Source: Siphonodentalium dalli
Lineage: Eukaryota > Mollusca > Scaphopoda > Gadilida > Siphonodentaliidae
NCBI GenBank assembly: GCA_032622095.1
Contig: CP136061.1
Coordinates: 2,356,001-2,420,000, forward strand
Direction of reading: 5' to 3'
DNA: 64,000 nt
In this document: positions 31,430 to 42,149 of the stretch, one piece after another
How the letters are laid out: each line of letters begins with the position of its first letter
Numbering within the stretch: the first letter of the stretch is position 1
Notes under the pieces: model-generated
The model's database searches: none
The model's input: only the letters and a program-made list of their open reading frames with translations
What the model was told of the DNA's origin: nothing
Made by a program: the position numbers and the translations under genes

Positions 31430-33453
31430 TAAAAAGAGAATGTTATAGAAAGCCAAAAGTGACATGCTTGTATGAACAACCAATCAAATGTGCGTAACAT
31501 GATAATATCATGTACTGTCACAGAATGCAAATTTTACAGAAATGCTCAAGGGCTTTGTGTATTTAAAGGGGCATTTCATACTTTCAAGCGAGACTATGAG
31601 TGGCTGTGGATTAACCCATTGTTCATATGTAGGGATTTTTTAGAATATGAACAGGTGGCAGATTCCTATTCACTCATTTATATGGATGTTGAAACTGATG
31701 TTGAGATAATAATTTCAACAATGTTGCTTGAACTTAAACTTATTATCTGAAAATTCTACCGCTTGTATATAAGTTTGTTTAAAGAATTTATATTAATTAA
31801 AGTTCGCATGCATGTTAAACTTACTTAACTTAACGCATGTTAAACTTAATTTGCCATTGTTAATGTCATGATTCTATTTTAAACTCATTTTGGCAAGTTT
31901 GGCAAATTTCATTTGGGCAAATATATTGTAGACATAAACACGCAGTGACAGTTGGCAATAATTTTTGTAAATTGTCACAAGAATTTTGTAAAAAGTGAGA
32001 TTATGTAGAAGTTAGAACATTGTGAAAATTAACAGATTTCCTTATGTTATGTGTTTAATTGGCCAGACAATTATTCTGAACACAGTGGTATCCACTGAAC
32101 TGGGACAGATTAATCTGAACTATTAATACCCCACATCAGCCATATGATGGAGGTCAGGATGGGATTAAAGCTTTTTCAACTCAATTCACTGAAGGTTAGA
32201 TGTGAATTCCTTATGGGTGGCTACAGTTATCTCCAAAACTAAAACACTAACACAATATAGCAGAACCTATTCATTTTTACAATGTTCTACATAATCTTAC
32301 TTTTTACAAAATTCTTGGACAAAAATATAGCTATAAACTGTCACTGCGTGTTTATGTCTACAATATATTTGACCAAATGGAATTTGCCAAAAGTTCTTCA
32401 AATGTGAGTTCTTGTCAAAATAATGTTTTAAATTGTCCCTCAAAAGCATAATTTTTAAATTTTATTAATATAATAAAATAATATGTGGTAAAGCAGTTAT
32501 GCCCATTCTAATTCTCTTCGATAAAATCTGGGTCATTTCCAGGTAGCTTAAGTAACTTTTCAAGCTGTCAGTCTGAAGCTGGCCCATGCAGTCCGAGTAG
32601 GGAAAGTCGAGTCAAAAAAAACAATTGTCATCTTTTCCGATTGTCAAAAAAATATTTAGGCCTAGTTCTCTTCTGCAGCATACTGTTTTACTTTTTCAAT
32701 AAACTTCATATATTATCCAGATACGACACAATATACAATTGGTAACTTAAAATTTGTGAGAATAGTGCCGATGAAAAACGTCAACGACGTCATCATTGCA
32801 CGTCAATCATTTGTGTGAAACTGAAAATGAAACTACAATAGACTTAGGCCAGCCTGTGTGTAATGTTGAATGGGGTTTTCTGATCGTCACCGATTGTGAC
32901 CGATCACCAATCCCAGCCAAATTGAGAGGATCAGAAATTTGAAATAATTAAATTTTAACCGCGCTTGGGGCCGATACTACGTGAAAACTTAGCTCAGTTA
33001 AACTAAAACAGGTTCATTTTACGATTGTTTGGCTCCGTTTAATGTTTTATGCATTTTCATCAGCGCTACTGATATGAATTATGTGTCAATTTTAGTGGAC
33101 GGCGACTTCGACGACCAAAATAAAAATTATGATTTTTAGTTTTCGAACGCTGCTGGCATCTCTGGAACCTGGGGTACGGTGTTGAACCAAACTTTTTCGA
33201 AAACTATAGATATTAGGACACAGAATGGTGCATTTGGTTACAGATTTAGGAAAGAGAAAACCGTTTTGTGGGGGCAAAATTAGATGTACCTATCTTTTTC
33301 TACTTTGGAAGTCCTATACCTTCTCAATATTTTAATAATTTTTTGTTTTAATTTTTTTGATACCCATGCAGTAACCCATGTGTTTGCAGTCAGGCAATTT
33401 TGATCGATGGCTTAATTTCTTTGAACATTCCATTAGAGCCAACAATATATTTA
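31430..33453. other. No gene seen; foldback repeat inside
   Basis: Intergenic. About 31,885-32,040 is inversely repeated at about 32,270-32,400 (words AAATATATTGTAGACATAAA, CACGCAGTGACAGTT, AAGAATTTTGTAAAAAGT), forming a foldback of some 510 bp. At 32,817 a GAAACTGAAAATGAAACT string resembles an interferon-type ISRE. The ORF at 31,472-31,750 overlaps repeat-like sequence and is not supported as a gene. Confidence 0.5.
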
Positions 33454-33968
33454 AGCCCAATTCACACTACTGCCATGCGTGTGTCGCGTCCGATGCGACA
33501 GTTATAGATTAGTGATAATAGCATAGCGACATTCGCAACCGTCGCATTGACAATAGATATTTTGACGCAACGCAACTGTTGCATACCTTATATGTAAAAC
33601 ATGTGTAGCGTCAGGCATTGGCAATGTTCGTCAAGTCATTAGCGCGTGTTATCTCCCTTTCCATCGAAATCATTTGTCAACAGATACTTAACCTAAGAAG
33701 CGTCGGAGAAATGATTTTGCGGGTTCCACTGCATCTAATGTTTCACAATTATCCTATTGGGGTACCGATATGAAAGAGATTTATCTGTGCAGAGCTCAGC
33801 ACTAAACTAAATACAAGTAAAATGTATAATTGTTTTGTTACCGGTTGTCCAGTCCGGAAATCTCTGATTTGTCGATATTCGGACTCTGTGCGACCGTCGT
33901 TGCAGTGTGAATGTGTATGTTCGTGTCGGACGCAACGCACACATCGCAACAGTCTGAATGGGCCTTTA
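33451..33968. mobile_element. PIF/Harbinger-like MITE, 512 bp
   Basis: Element 33,454-33,965. Left terminus AGCCCAATTCACACTACTGC and right terminus (reverse complement) AGGCCCATTCAGACTGTTGC continue to match through GCGTCCGA-type words for about 45 bp. A TTA trinucleotide is present directly at both ends (33,451-33,453 and 33,966-33,968). TTA/TAA duplications are typical of PIF/Harbinger insertions. Confidence 0.6.
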
Positions 33969-34675
33969 TCCTTCTATGGACACTATGTGTGGCATTTTAT
34001 TTAATAAATTTAGGATGTGTTGCATTTATTAGATAAATAATGAACGCATGTATGATTATTCTGTAAAACGGAATACACTAAGTCTTATGCATGTATGATA
34101 TCAGGTGCGACATCAGCCCTCGGTCACCTCACATCAGCCTTCGGTCTCAGGCTGATATATATAAGGTTACCTCGGGCAGATCCATCACTGACACACACAA
34201 CCAAATTGCGGAAATTCCAGCAAACTTTGTCGTTTCGCACCCAAATTTGAAAACTGTCAACATTAACATGGGAGATCTTCATATACCATTTACTCCGACC
34301 AATGTCAGAATGTGCCCAGCAGTCTATTTCACGGAAATCATATCCAGATTAACAATTTGAACATTCACAACCACTTGAAAAATGAATTTGAAAACATGAC
34401 ATGAACTGACATTGAATTCGGCGGGTGAATGACATTGTTCGGTGTGAGTAAAGATAAAGTTCCAATTATAATCAATTGACTACGAAACATGTTGTTGAAA
34501 ATTATATTAAATTAATTGTTATTTCGTATTAATTGTCATCGTACATGTATGTACATGCACATTACCAAGCACAAATATGAATATGAGATATGATAATGAA
34601 GTTATCTTTTCTGAATGGGACGGCGACAAAGTGGTTAATAAAGATGGCCTGATTAATGTATACATGCAAATTGTT

Positions 34676-36108
34676 GAAGTGTTATATGAAAAGTGACTCA
34701 ATTCCATATATAGCACCAGAATCCATTGAATTAAACCGCCGAAACATCACAAAAAATGGGCAAATTGTTGAATTTCCGAACTTTGAATACTACATTCCTT
34801 TAGAGCAGTCTCTGCACAATTTATTAGAGCTACCTGAGGTATGGCATTATGTACAACATCCCCATTTTTCTTCCAATGAAGATTATATGCAGGATTTTTG
34901 TGATGGTGAGTTTTTTCAGACGCATCCCCTTTTCATAGAAAATAAGGCTAGACCAATTTAATAACTTGGATTACGAACCCGCCGATAACAAATTAGGAGA
35001 AATTGAATAAAAATAAAAATTGGAGAGAATTTAAAAAAACAAACAAATTAGAAATTTTTTGTGTGAACATAAATATGAAGTTATACCATATCTAAAACAT
35101 CTGTATCAGTATGATTCAGTAATTTTATGGTACTTTTTGAACAAATACTAACACCCAGCTTTTCATGAGTAACAATATTCACATTGACATTTTCAGGAAT
35201 TATCTGGCAATAAAAGAGTTTAATATTAAAGCAGTGGTTTAAATAAACATGGGCACAATCTAATCTAAATATTAAGCATGTAGCCTTGTACACTCATATT
35301 AAAATAGTAGGAAATGTTCATCTATTGGGTGTAACAGTTAATCACTCTGAACATACCATGGAGTGAGAGGTGCATATGTCATTCTATGCCAACAATTAAT
35401 GTACATGGCATGCATAATTTTAAATCCATTTTTCATGAGGTTGTGAGATAATAGAGATTTTCAAGGTAGTCTCAATGCATGTTTCCTTGTATGAAGTGTT
35501 TGATTGATATAAAAGTTAAGCCATATACTATTAAACAATCAGGAGACTAGTATAAGTATGACTACATGAAATTCGGTCATTCAGTAATTATCCATCCGCG
35601 GGTGACAGACACCGGATAAAAGTGGTCTAATTGTGTTTTTCCTCTCCATCTTCAGATTTTCATCCTCGATATTCGTAATTCAAGTTATCAAATTGTTCTG
35701 ACCTAAGAGTGCACTGCAGTTGATTCTGAATACTGATGATCTGGAGATTACAAATCCACTTGGGTCTCACACAAAGAAACAAAAATATCATTATTGTCCC
35801 CCGAAAAATATCGGAGGACTATTATAATCAGCATGTCCGTCCCGATGTGTTGTCCGCATGATAACTCGAGTTCCTCCGACCCAATTGAGATGAAACTTGG
35901 TATGTATGTGTAGTGACCAAGAATAAAGGCCGAGTTCGACTCGGGGCTCGGTCCGATGATTTATGACAGAGTTATTGCCCTTTTTCACCCATTTTCGACT
36001 TCGAAAATCCAACTTTTCATGTTGTCCGCATGATAACTCAAGTTCTTTCCATCCGATTGAGATGAAACTTGGTATCTATGAGTAGTGAGTCAAATGGCTC
36101 AACACACA
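34676..36108 (+). pseudogene. Broken second copy of the CACTA-like transposase
   Basis: 34,676-34,953 corresponds to 7,784-8,053 of the intact gene at about 95% identity (protein KCYMKSDSIPYI, RRNITKNGQIVE). Then about 750 bp of foreign sequence intervenes. 35,707-35,800 continues with the next 90 bp (8,052-8,145). After a pearl-like insertion, 36,086-36,108 matches 8,737-8,757 (AAATGGCTCAACACACAGA). The N-terminal fingers and both catalytic motifs are missing. It is dead, but its order and strand are preserved. Confidence 0.85.
35806..36085 (+). mobile_element. Short tandem-core insertion in the pseudogene
   Basis: Starts TGTCCCCCGAAAAATATCGG and contains two copies (about 35,860 and 36,025) of a block with GTTGTCCGCATGATAACTC and GAGATGAAACTTGGTAT. 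It is of the same general class as the (ACGG)n/tandem-core elements elsewhere in the window. It splits the transposase pseudogene. Confidence 0.55.
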
Positions 36109-36202
36109 GAGTGGTATCACACAATTATTTCGGGCATTGCTGTATTATTTTATTTTGTGTAAACCGCCATTGTCACTTTAACCCATTGTTGACTGAATGG
36201 AC

Positions 36203-37167
36203 TCTCCCACCAGTGTTCGCGCTGGACCGAATTTTTTTTTAGCCAAAAGTTTAGCCAAATGAAAATTTTATTAGCCAAATGAAAAAAACTTTAGCCAAAT
36301 TTTTTTTGGCCAAATTAAACAAAATATGGCCAAATTAAATCATCGTTTTATGGTCGGTTCACAATTAATGACTAAAACGTCAAATCTAACAGGCACAGGT
36401 AAAATACACAATAATTTAACTAATTTTGATGAACTATAAATATTTTTATATATGTCATTTATTAAAAAATTATTAATCTTTATGCGAAAGAGTGATTTGG
36501 GGGGGGGGGGGGGATTGGGTATACGGACATTTCCCAACCGGACATTTCCCCACTTTCTTCTTTTAAATCATTAAATATTAATTATCCTTGCGAAAATATC
36601 TAAGTGACATCTCTGGAAACTAATAACTTAATATTGTTACGCCATTATCAAATTACAATCTGTCATAAACGCATGGATATTATTTTGAATGTATCGGTAT
36701 TGACGAAAAATAGCGACAAAATATATGTCGTGATTCACATTTGGCTGATTAAGCTATTGTCTTACACTTGGTGCTCATAAACCTTGGCCGTCATAAATAC
36801 AATGTCATCATAAACATGCATTGTGCAGGAGCCCCGTGAGTGACCATACAGACAATGGGGGATTAGCGGATTAAATGTAAAATAATGATATGACCTTTTG
36901 CTGTTTCGTGCAGAGTGACGGGTTTCCCTTTGTACTGTCCGCGATCGGGTTTCGGGTTTCCACGTACGTATACGATGTTTTCGGACAAGATCGTTCACAT
37001 CACAGAATTAAAAACCCACTTGCCAAAAATTCATGCTTCCAGTCTATATTTGGGGTCAAAAAAAGTTTAGCCAAAAGTTTAGCCAAATGAAATTTGTATT
37101 AGCCAAATTCGAAAAAGATTAGCCATTGGCTAATTTGGCTACCGACAGCGCGAACACTGTCTCCCAC
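36203..37167. mobile_element. hAT-type non-autonomous element, 949 bp
   Basis: Element 36,211-37,159. Termini CAGTGTTCGCGCTG ... CAGCGCGAACACTG, flanked by exact 8-bp duplications TCTCCCAC (36,203-36,210 and 37,160-37,167). Just inside both ends are several TTAGCCAAAT / GGCCAAATT words in opposite orientation, possible transposase-binding repeats. A G-homopolymer sits near 36,498. No transposase is visible. Confidence 0.9.
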
Positions 37168-37280
37168 TCAATGAGAAGCATATTTAATGGAATATTCCAT
37201 TGTTATTTTATAGGGGTGTAATTTTAATATAATCAGACGATGGACAGAAAAATCACCCTTGAGATTTTTCAAAGGATTCC

Positions 37281-37365
37281 CATTTGTAGGGATGTTCAGA
37301 TAATAAGTTCAACAAACAGCCTCAGGCTGTTTGTTGAACTTATTATCTGAACATCCCTACAAATG
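37281..37365. repeat. Perfect 85-bp palindrome, family member 2
   Basis: Two 42-base arms (starting CATTTGTAGGGATGTTCAGA) are exact reverse complements around a single central base. It is related to 25,348-25,430, including about 50 bp of shared downstream sequence. It can form a cruciform or a long hairpin RNA. Confidence 0.9.
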
Positions 37366-37555
37366 AATTAAAGGGAATCTACTAACTACCCGTCAATGAG
37401 TATTCAGTCATGAAAGGGTTAATGCTTATATAAAACTTATGTTTGTTGTTGCGACAAACCAAATAAATGATGTCAATTCTATATTTCTATCTATGTTTGT
37501 ATGTGAATATGTTATTTGTTATGAATATTAAAAGGTATAAAAATCCAATGTGTGA

Positions 37556-38079
37556 TATGTGGTCCCAGATAACATTGGCGTTGTCCAACTTAACATTGGT
37601 GCATTGTCCAACTTAACATTGGTGTGGTGTGATTTTATGTGGTCCCAGATAACATTGGCGTTGTCCAACTTAACATTGGTGCGTTGTCCAACTTAACATT
37701 GGTGTTGTGTGATTTTAACACATGTGTTCAAAAAAATTGATTTGAACGCGTAAATGTGTGCAATATCTGTTACATGTGTTCGTAACATGTGTATGCGTTC
37801 AAATATTCTGAACACTTGTGTTAACAATCTGAACACCAGTGTTAGCTTAGCTTTAACGCGATTATGTGTGCAAAATTAAACACTGGTGTTCATTGTTTTA
37901 TCACATGTGTTCACAATATGAACACTAGTGTTAATTTAAGTATAACACATTTACGTGTGAATTGATTTAACGTTAGTGTTAACTTCTTTAACACTGGAGT
38001 ACTGACTTTGAACAGATTGACGGGTTTATTATCTGTTACAATTTTTGTGTTAAGATTTTTAACACATAGGTTTACAGTG
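37556..38079 (+). mobile_element. Right end of a CACTG-type DNA transposon
   Basis: It ends AACACATAGGTTTACAGTG at 38,079, the inverted counterpart of the end at 6,114. Inside are two tandem copies of an 80-bp unit (GTGGTCCCAGATAACATTGG at about 37,560 and 37,640). These are followed from 37,720 by at least eight palindromic words of the form AACACnnGTGTT (AACACATGTGTT, GAACACTTGTGTT, AACACTGGTGTT, GAACACTAGTGTT and others) at roughly regular spacing. The dinucleotide CA flanks both this end and the left end, but a 3-bp duplication is not present. Confidence 0.65.
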
Positions 38080-38226
38080 CAGCATCAGCTCCATTCAACA
38101 CAGCCACTGACACCATATTACATTTATTACATTCGTGTTTCGCTCGTATCAACACGGGCCACGGGGCTCTGCAACAATATCCAATAACACATACAAGCTT
38201 ATGTCCAACCGACACATTTTACTCAC

Positions 38227-38523
38227 CCTGACAGTCAACTCCAGCGTCGTAATAGTGTCCACAGTGTGTCCGGGAATGGGAGCAATTCCATATTGCAGCC
38301 TCCTCCCCGGTACATGCGACGTAACTCATCCAGATAGGTCCCGTACCTTGTCCGTAGGTTCCTCGCCCTCTGGCGATGCCTCCTCGAAATCCCAGCATCT
38401 TGCACACGACAGATGCATCAGAGTCATCCCATCCGATGTAACACACTGTTCCCCATTGACCGTTCATATACACCTCAACTCGACCGGATGTTATTATTGA
38501 TCCACCAACCAGTCGAATGTTTT
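38227..38523 (-). CDS. SRCR domain exon (downstream one)
   Basis: One exon encoding a complete scavenger receptor cysteine-rich domain: NIRLVGGS, then GRVEVYMNGQWGTVCYIGWD, ASVVCKMLGFRGG and the Cys-containing end DAGVDCQG. The acceptor is TTTCAG next to 38,523 and the donor is GTGAGT at 38,226-38,221; intron phases are 1 and 1, as usual for SRCR exons. SRCR proteins are secreted or membrane receptors that bind microbial or host ligands, and they are strongly expanded in bivalves. The signal peptide and remaining exons are not visible, so it is a partial gene model. Confidence 0.85.
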
Positions 38524-38599
38524 CTGAAACTGATAAAACACATCAATTGGTCGATGTCACTCGATGTGTCGCAGTTACGACCTCATGTGCACCGATGTA

Positions 38600-38890
38600 C
38601 ACCATTACACTCTGCTTAATATATTAAATTTAATGTTGATGCCCGGTGTATATCGATGTATAGAGTTACTGTCTGCATAATATATTAAATTCAATGTTGA
38701 TACCCGGTGTATATAGAAGTACATTCTTGCAGTACTGTCTGCATAATATAATAAATACAATGTTGATGCCAGGCGTATATCGATGTACATCCTTGCAGTA
38801 CTGTATGCATAATATATTAAATTCAGTGTTGGTACCCGGTGTTTACCGTTGTGCAGGCTTACTGTCTGCATAATACAATACATTCAATGT
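38600..38890 (-). repeat. 61-bp minisatellite in the SRCR intron
   Basis: About five units containing TCTGCATAATATATTAAATTCA and GTTGATGCCCGGTGTATAT, spaced about 60-62 bp. The reverse-strand ORF of 92 codons across it is a repeat artefact. Confidence 0.75.
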
Positions 38891-41810
38891 TATGTTTGTG
38901 CCCTGTGAATATCGTTGATGTACATGAACCCATTGAAATGGACTATTGATGAGTTATATTGGAACCATTCATTGGCCAAACGACTGATTCCGTAATGATG
39001 GAGTTTTCGTAATATAACTCCATGAGTAATCATATACGATTATCTGGAAAAGTCATTGAATGTTACCAAAATGGCAATTCCTTGATTCTTTAGTGTTTTC
39101 TGTAGCTATGTTATACAATATTTGATGACAGATGTGCACTGTTGAGCTGTCAGCTCTAAGGCCATATTAGTGTTTGTAACGGACATTAGATAGTCTGCTT
39201 AACGTACCGTCGCATCAGAACTAAACTGCTTTATCTACATTTTTGTGGGAAAATAAAATATTGGTATATTTCGTTTCGGTGAGGGATTTCCTGTCCGAAA
39301 ATCACCAGATATCGGTCTACCAAATTTGAAAGCAGAGCTTGTGTAAATCTGTTCATCTCAATATCCCACTTTTTTGACAGTGCTATATTGTTCTATATCC
39401 ACTGTGAACCAATTAATCTATTTATTTTGTACCACGTGATTATATAAATTTCAGTGCTGAAATGTATCTCTGACCTTCAATGAACAAAAATGGAACCCGA
39501 ACTTGACAGAGCGCCAGCGAAGTGACTAGTTGCAAATATTGCTTTTTCGCTCCTTGGTGTGAACATCTTATTTCTAGGATAATAACTTGATTAAAATAAC
39601 ACAGAAATGGCGTGATTTGGGATTTTTGCAGGTTTATATGATTGAAGAACACGAACAACACTTAAGAACGAAAACAAAAACAGAACAGTTTACACAAATA
39701 GTTCTATCTCCAGTTCGTGATTGCACACAAGATATCATATGTTTTGTTTCGAGACTCGTCATATAATAGTATTTTACACCAGCCATCATACCCGCTGTGT
39801 AACATCTTCCAAAACAGAATGAGAAGATGTGAACCGGGGGGACCAAACTTTAAACTCGATTTCCCACAAAAATGAAAATATGGAGAGAACACTTTAGTTC
39901 TGACGCGACGATAGCTTTCTATAATATTGCATGGAAATGTTGGCAATATGTCTATCGGTCGATAGTTGGTGTTTGTCCACTGATTTATACACTGGAATGG
40001 CTCAGGCTATAGTATGTTCACCCTAATTATGTGGTACTATTCCAGGTGCGAACGACCTGTTGATTATATGAGATTATGGAGTGGAAATATAGTGGATCAT
40101 CTCTGTAACGAGGTTAACTGAAACTGTATTTTGTATTCCATCGTGATACAAGGGAAATTATTTCTCCTCGTGTGGTTGCTGTGAGGAGTATACTATTTCC
40201 TTCATGTGAAAATATTAAGTGAAAGAGGTCATGGCTGTCGTAAAATTTGAGAATGAATTCATTCCTGAGAAATCGCTGATAACGTGATATGATGAGCTTA
40301 TTTATTTGAGGGATTTGGCGCCTAAAACTTCATAAGTAAATTCTAGAGAGTTTGAACCGGGAACATTGAACTTGTCAAGCATTCACACATGAGAAAACAT
40401 ACACTGGAAGTGAGCATGTAATTTGCAACACTGAAAAGAAAACATCCAGTAATGTGGCACAATGAATTAGAGCGTCAAACTTATCCTAGTCATAACTCAT
40501 TTGTTTCACGATCCGGTGGTCCAAAGGGTCGATAATGAACTAAACATAACGAAATACTCATGTGCTTTGTAACGATCTAGAGAAGTGATAGGGAGTGATA
40601 TTAACTTTTATTGTGTTTTTCACGAAAACGCTCTTTACTGTTTACCACATCAAAACATCCAGAAACGCTCTTTATTGTCCGGTAAAATTGGAAGCTCCTC
40701 GAACAACAAGTAATATCACTACCGCCAAATAGCCAACGAAACGGAGCAATTCTAGGTAACAACACTTGTGCCCAAACTCATTTGTAAATTTTGCAAACCC
40801 ATTTAGCAATGAAGTTAACACAAATTGACAATATGATAGACCGAACCAAGACAGATATTAATAAACAAGTGAATATCAGGAACATGTTCAACAAATAATT
40901 ACCTTCACAATTAACAATGGCATTATGTATGTCGTATATGTATGGATATATCCATTTAATGTATTATATCAGATAATACATCATACATAGATTGGAGACA
41001 TGCACCGAAGAAACTCTCTATCTCATTGTCCGGGGAGTGTTAATTAGGCATCATGCATACATGTGTATATGGCTACTGTTTGCCAGTTAATCAAGACGAC
41101 ATTGGCAGTTAGTTATCCCGAAAATTGTCGTTGTCCTAGTGAGTCTTATAAGTATGTTATAACATGGTGATAATCGTTTTCTTGAAATCGCCTCTTGTCA
41201 AGGACTCGTGAATATTTCTCGCATACGATTCTCTATGATGTAATGTACACATCAGTGTATTCCGAATATCATTTATATTAATAAATGTAAGTTTGGTAGA
41301 AAACTTGTATTAACAGTTTAATTTGCATGTTGTTGCTCTTCTTCGCTATGCTATGCTTTAATTGTCAAAGCTGCAGATTAATGCAGAACATGGATATATA
41401 CATATATACAATGGGGTCACTTATATTATCATCATCATCATCATTATCATCGACGTCCCCATCGTCATCAGCGTCCTCGACATTGTCTCATCATCAGTTT
41501 CATCATCATCATCATCACCATCCTCATAATCCTCATCATCATAATCATCATCATTGTCCATCATCATCATCATAATCATCATTATCATCATTATCGTCAT
41601 CGCCGTCGTCATCATCATCGTCATCATCACCATCATCATCATCATCGTCGCTAATCGTCTTCATCTTGGCATCTTAGTGATTGTCGTCCTGGCAACGTTT
41701 ATAACGTCATCATCAATATCGTCGTAATTTGTTTTCTCATTTTGTAGATTAGGTACACATGATGTGTGCTCCTTTATACATAAGTATGATGTATACAATC
41801 ATTAACTTAC
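38891..41810. other. Intron between SRCR exons
   Basis: AT-rich, no additional SRCR exon or other gene recognised. A long (TCA)n-type microsatellite (41,432-41,650) lies near its 5' end on the gene strand. Confidence 0.5.
41432..41650. repeat. (TCA)n/(ATC)n microsatellite
   Basis: About 220 bp dominated by TCA trinucleotides with interspersed changes. It is open as Ser/His on one strand and Met/Asp on the other, which explains the apparent ORFs there. Confidence 0.9.
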
Positions 41811-42107
41811 CCGGACATTCCACCCCAGCATCCTGGGTGTGTTGACAGCTATTTGTTCCCCATCCGTTGTGAGTGCAATCCCACACTGAAGTCTCATTTC
41901 CAGCGCATGTGACTTCGTCCAGCCAGATTGGTCCCGTCCCTTGTCCATAGCTTCTGGCAATACCGCCTTGGAAACCAAGAGTCCTGCACACGATAGCTGC
42001 ATCAGTATTATCCCATCCGCTGTTGCAGACCGTTCCCCATTGCTCGTCCCTATACACTTCAACTCGACCAGATGCTGTACTATTTCCACCAACTAACCGA
42101 ATATCGC
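41811..42107 (-). CDS. SRCR domain exon (upstream one)
   Basis: Complete SRCR domain in one exon: DIRLVGGN, GRVEVYRDEQWGTVCNSGWD, AAIVCRTLGFQGG, then DAGVECPG. Acceptor ATTTTAG next to 42,107, donor GTAAGT at 41,810-41,805, phases 1 and 1. It is about 60% identical to the exon at 38,227-38,523 and the same length (297 nt), so the two are tandem domains of one receptor or products of exon duplication. No upstream exon was recognised to the right. Confidence 0.85.
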
Positions 42108-42149
42108 CTAAAATGGAACACACATGAAGTCGTTTAGTATCAAGCAAGT

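Noticed and set aside
31472-31750. 92-codon ORF just after the spliced gene
   Set aside because: It includes sequence resembling the palindromic repeat family (GAGATAATAATTTCAACA, CTTATTATCTGA) and has no recognisable domain. Most likely it is the 3' untranslated region or repeat.
6114-38079. Firm claim of a single 32-kb transposon
   Set aside because: The 3-bp target duplication expected for CACTA elements is absent (only CA matches), and a second broken transposase suggests two elements. It is kept as a hypothesis only.
41421-41645. ORFs of Ser/His or Met/Asp repeats on both strands
   Set aside because: They are direct translations of a (TCA)n microsatellite.
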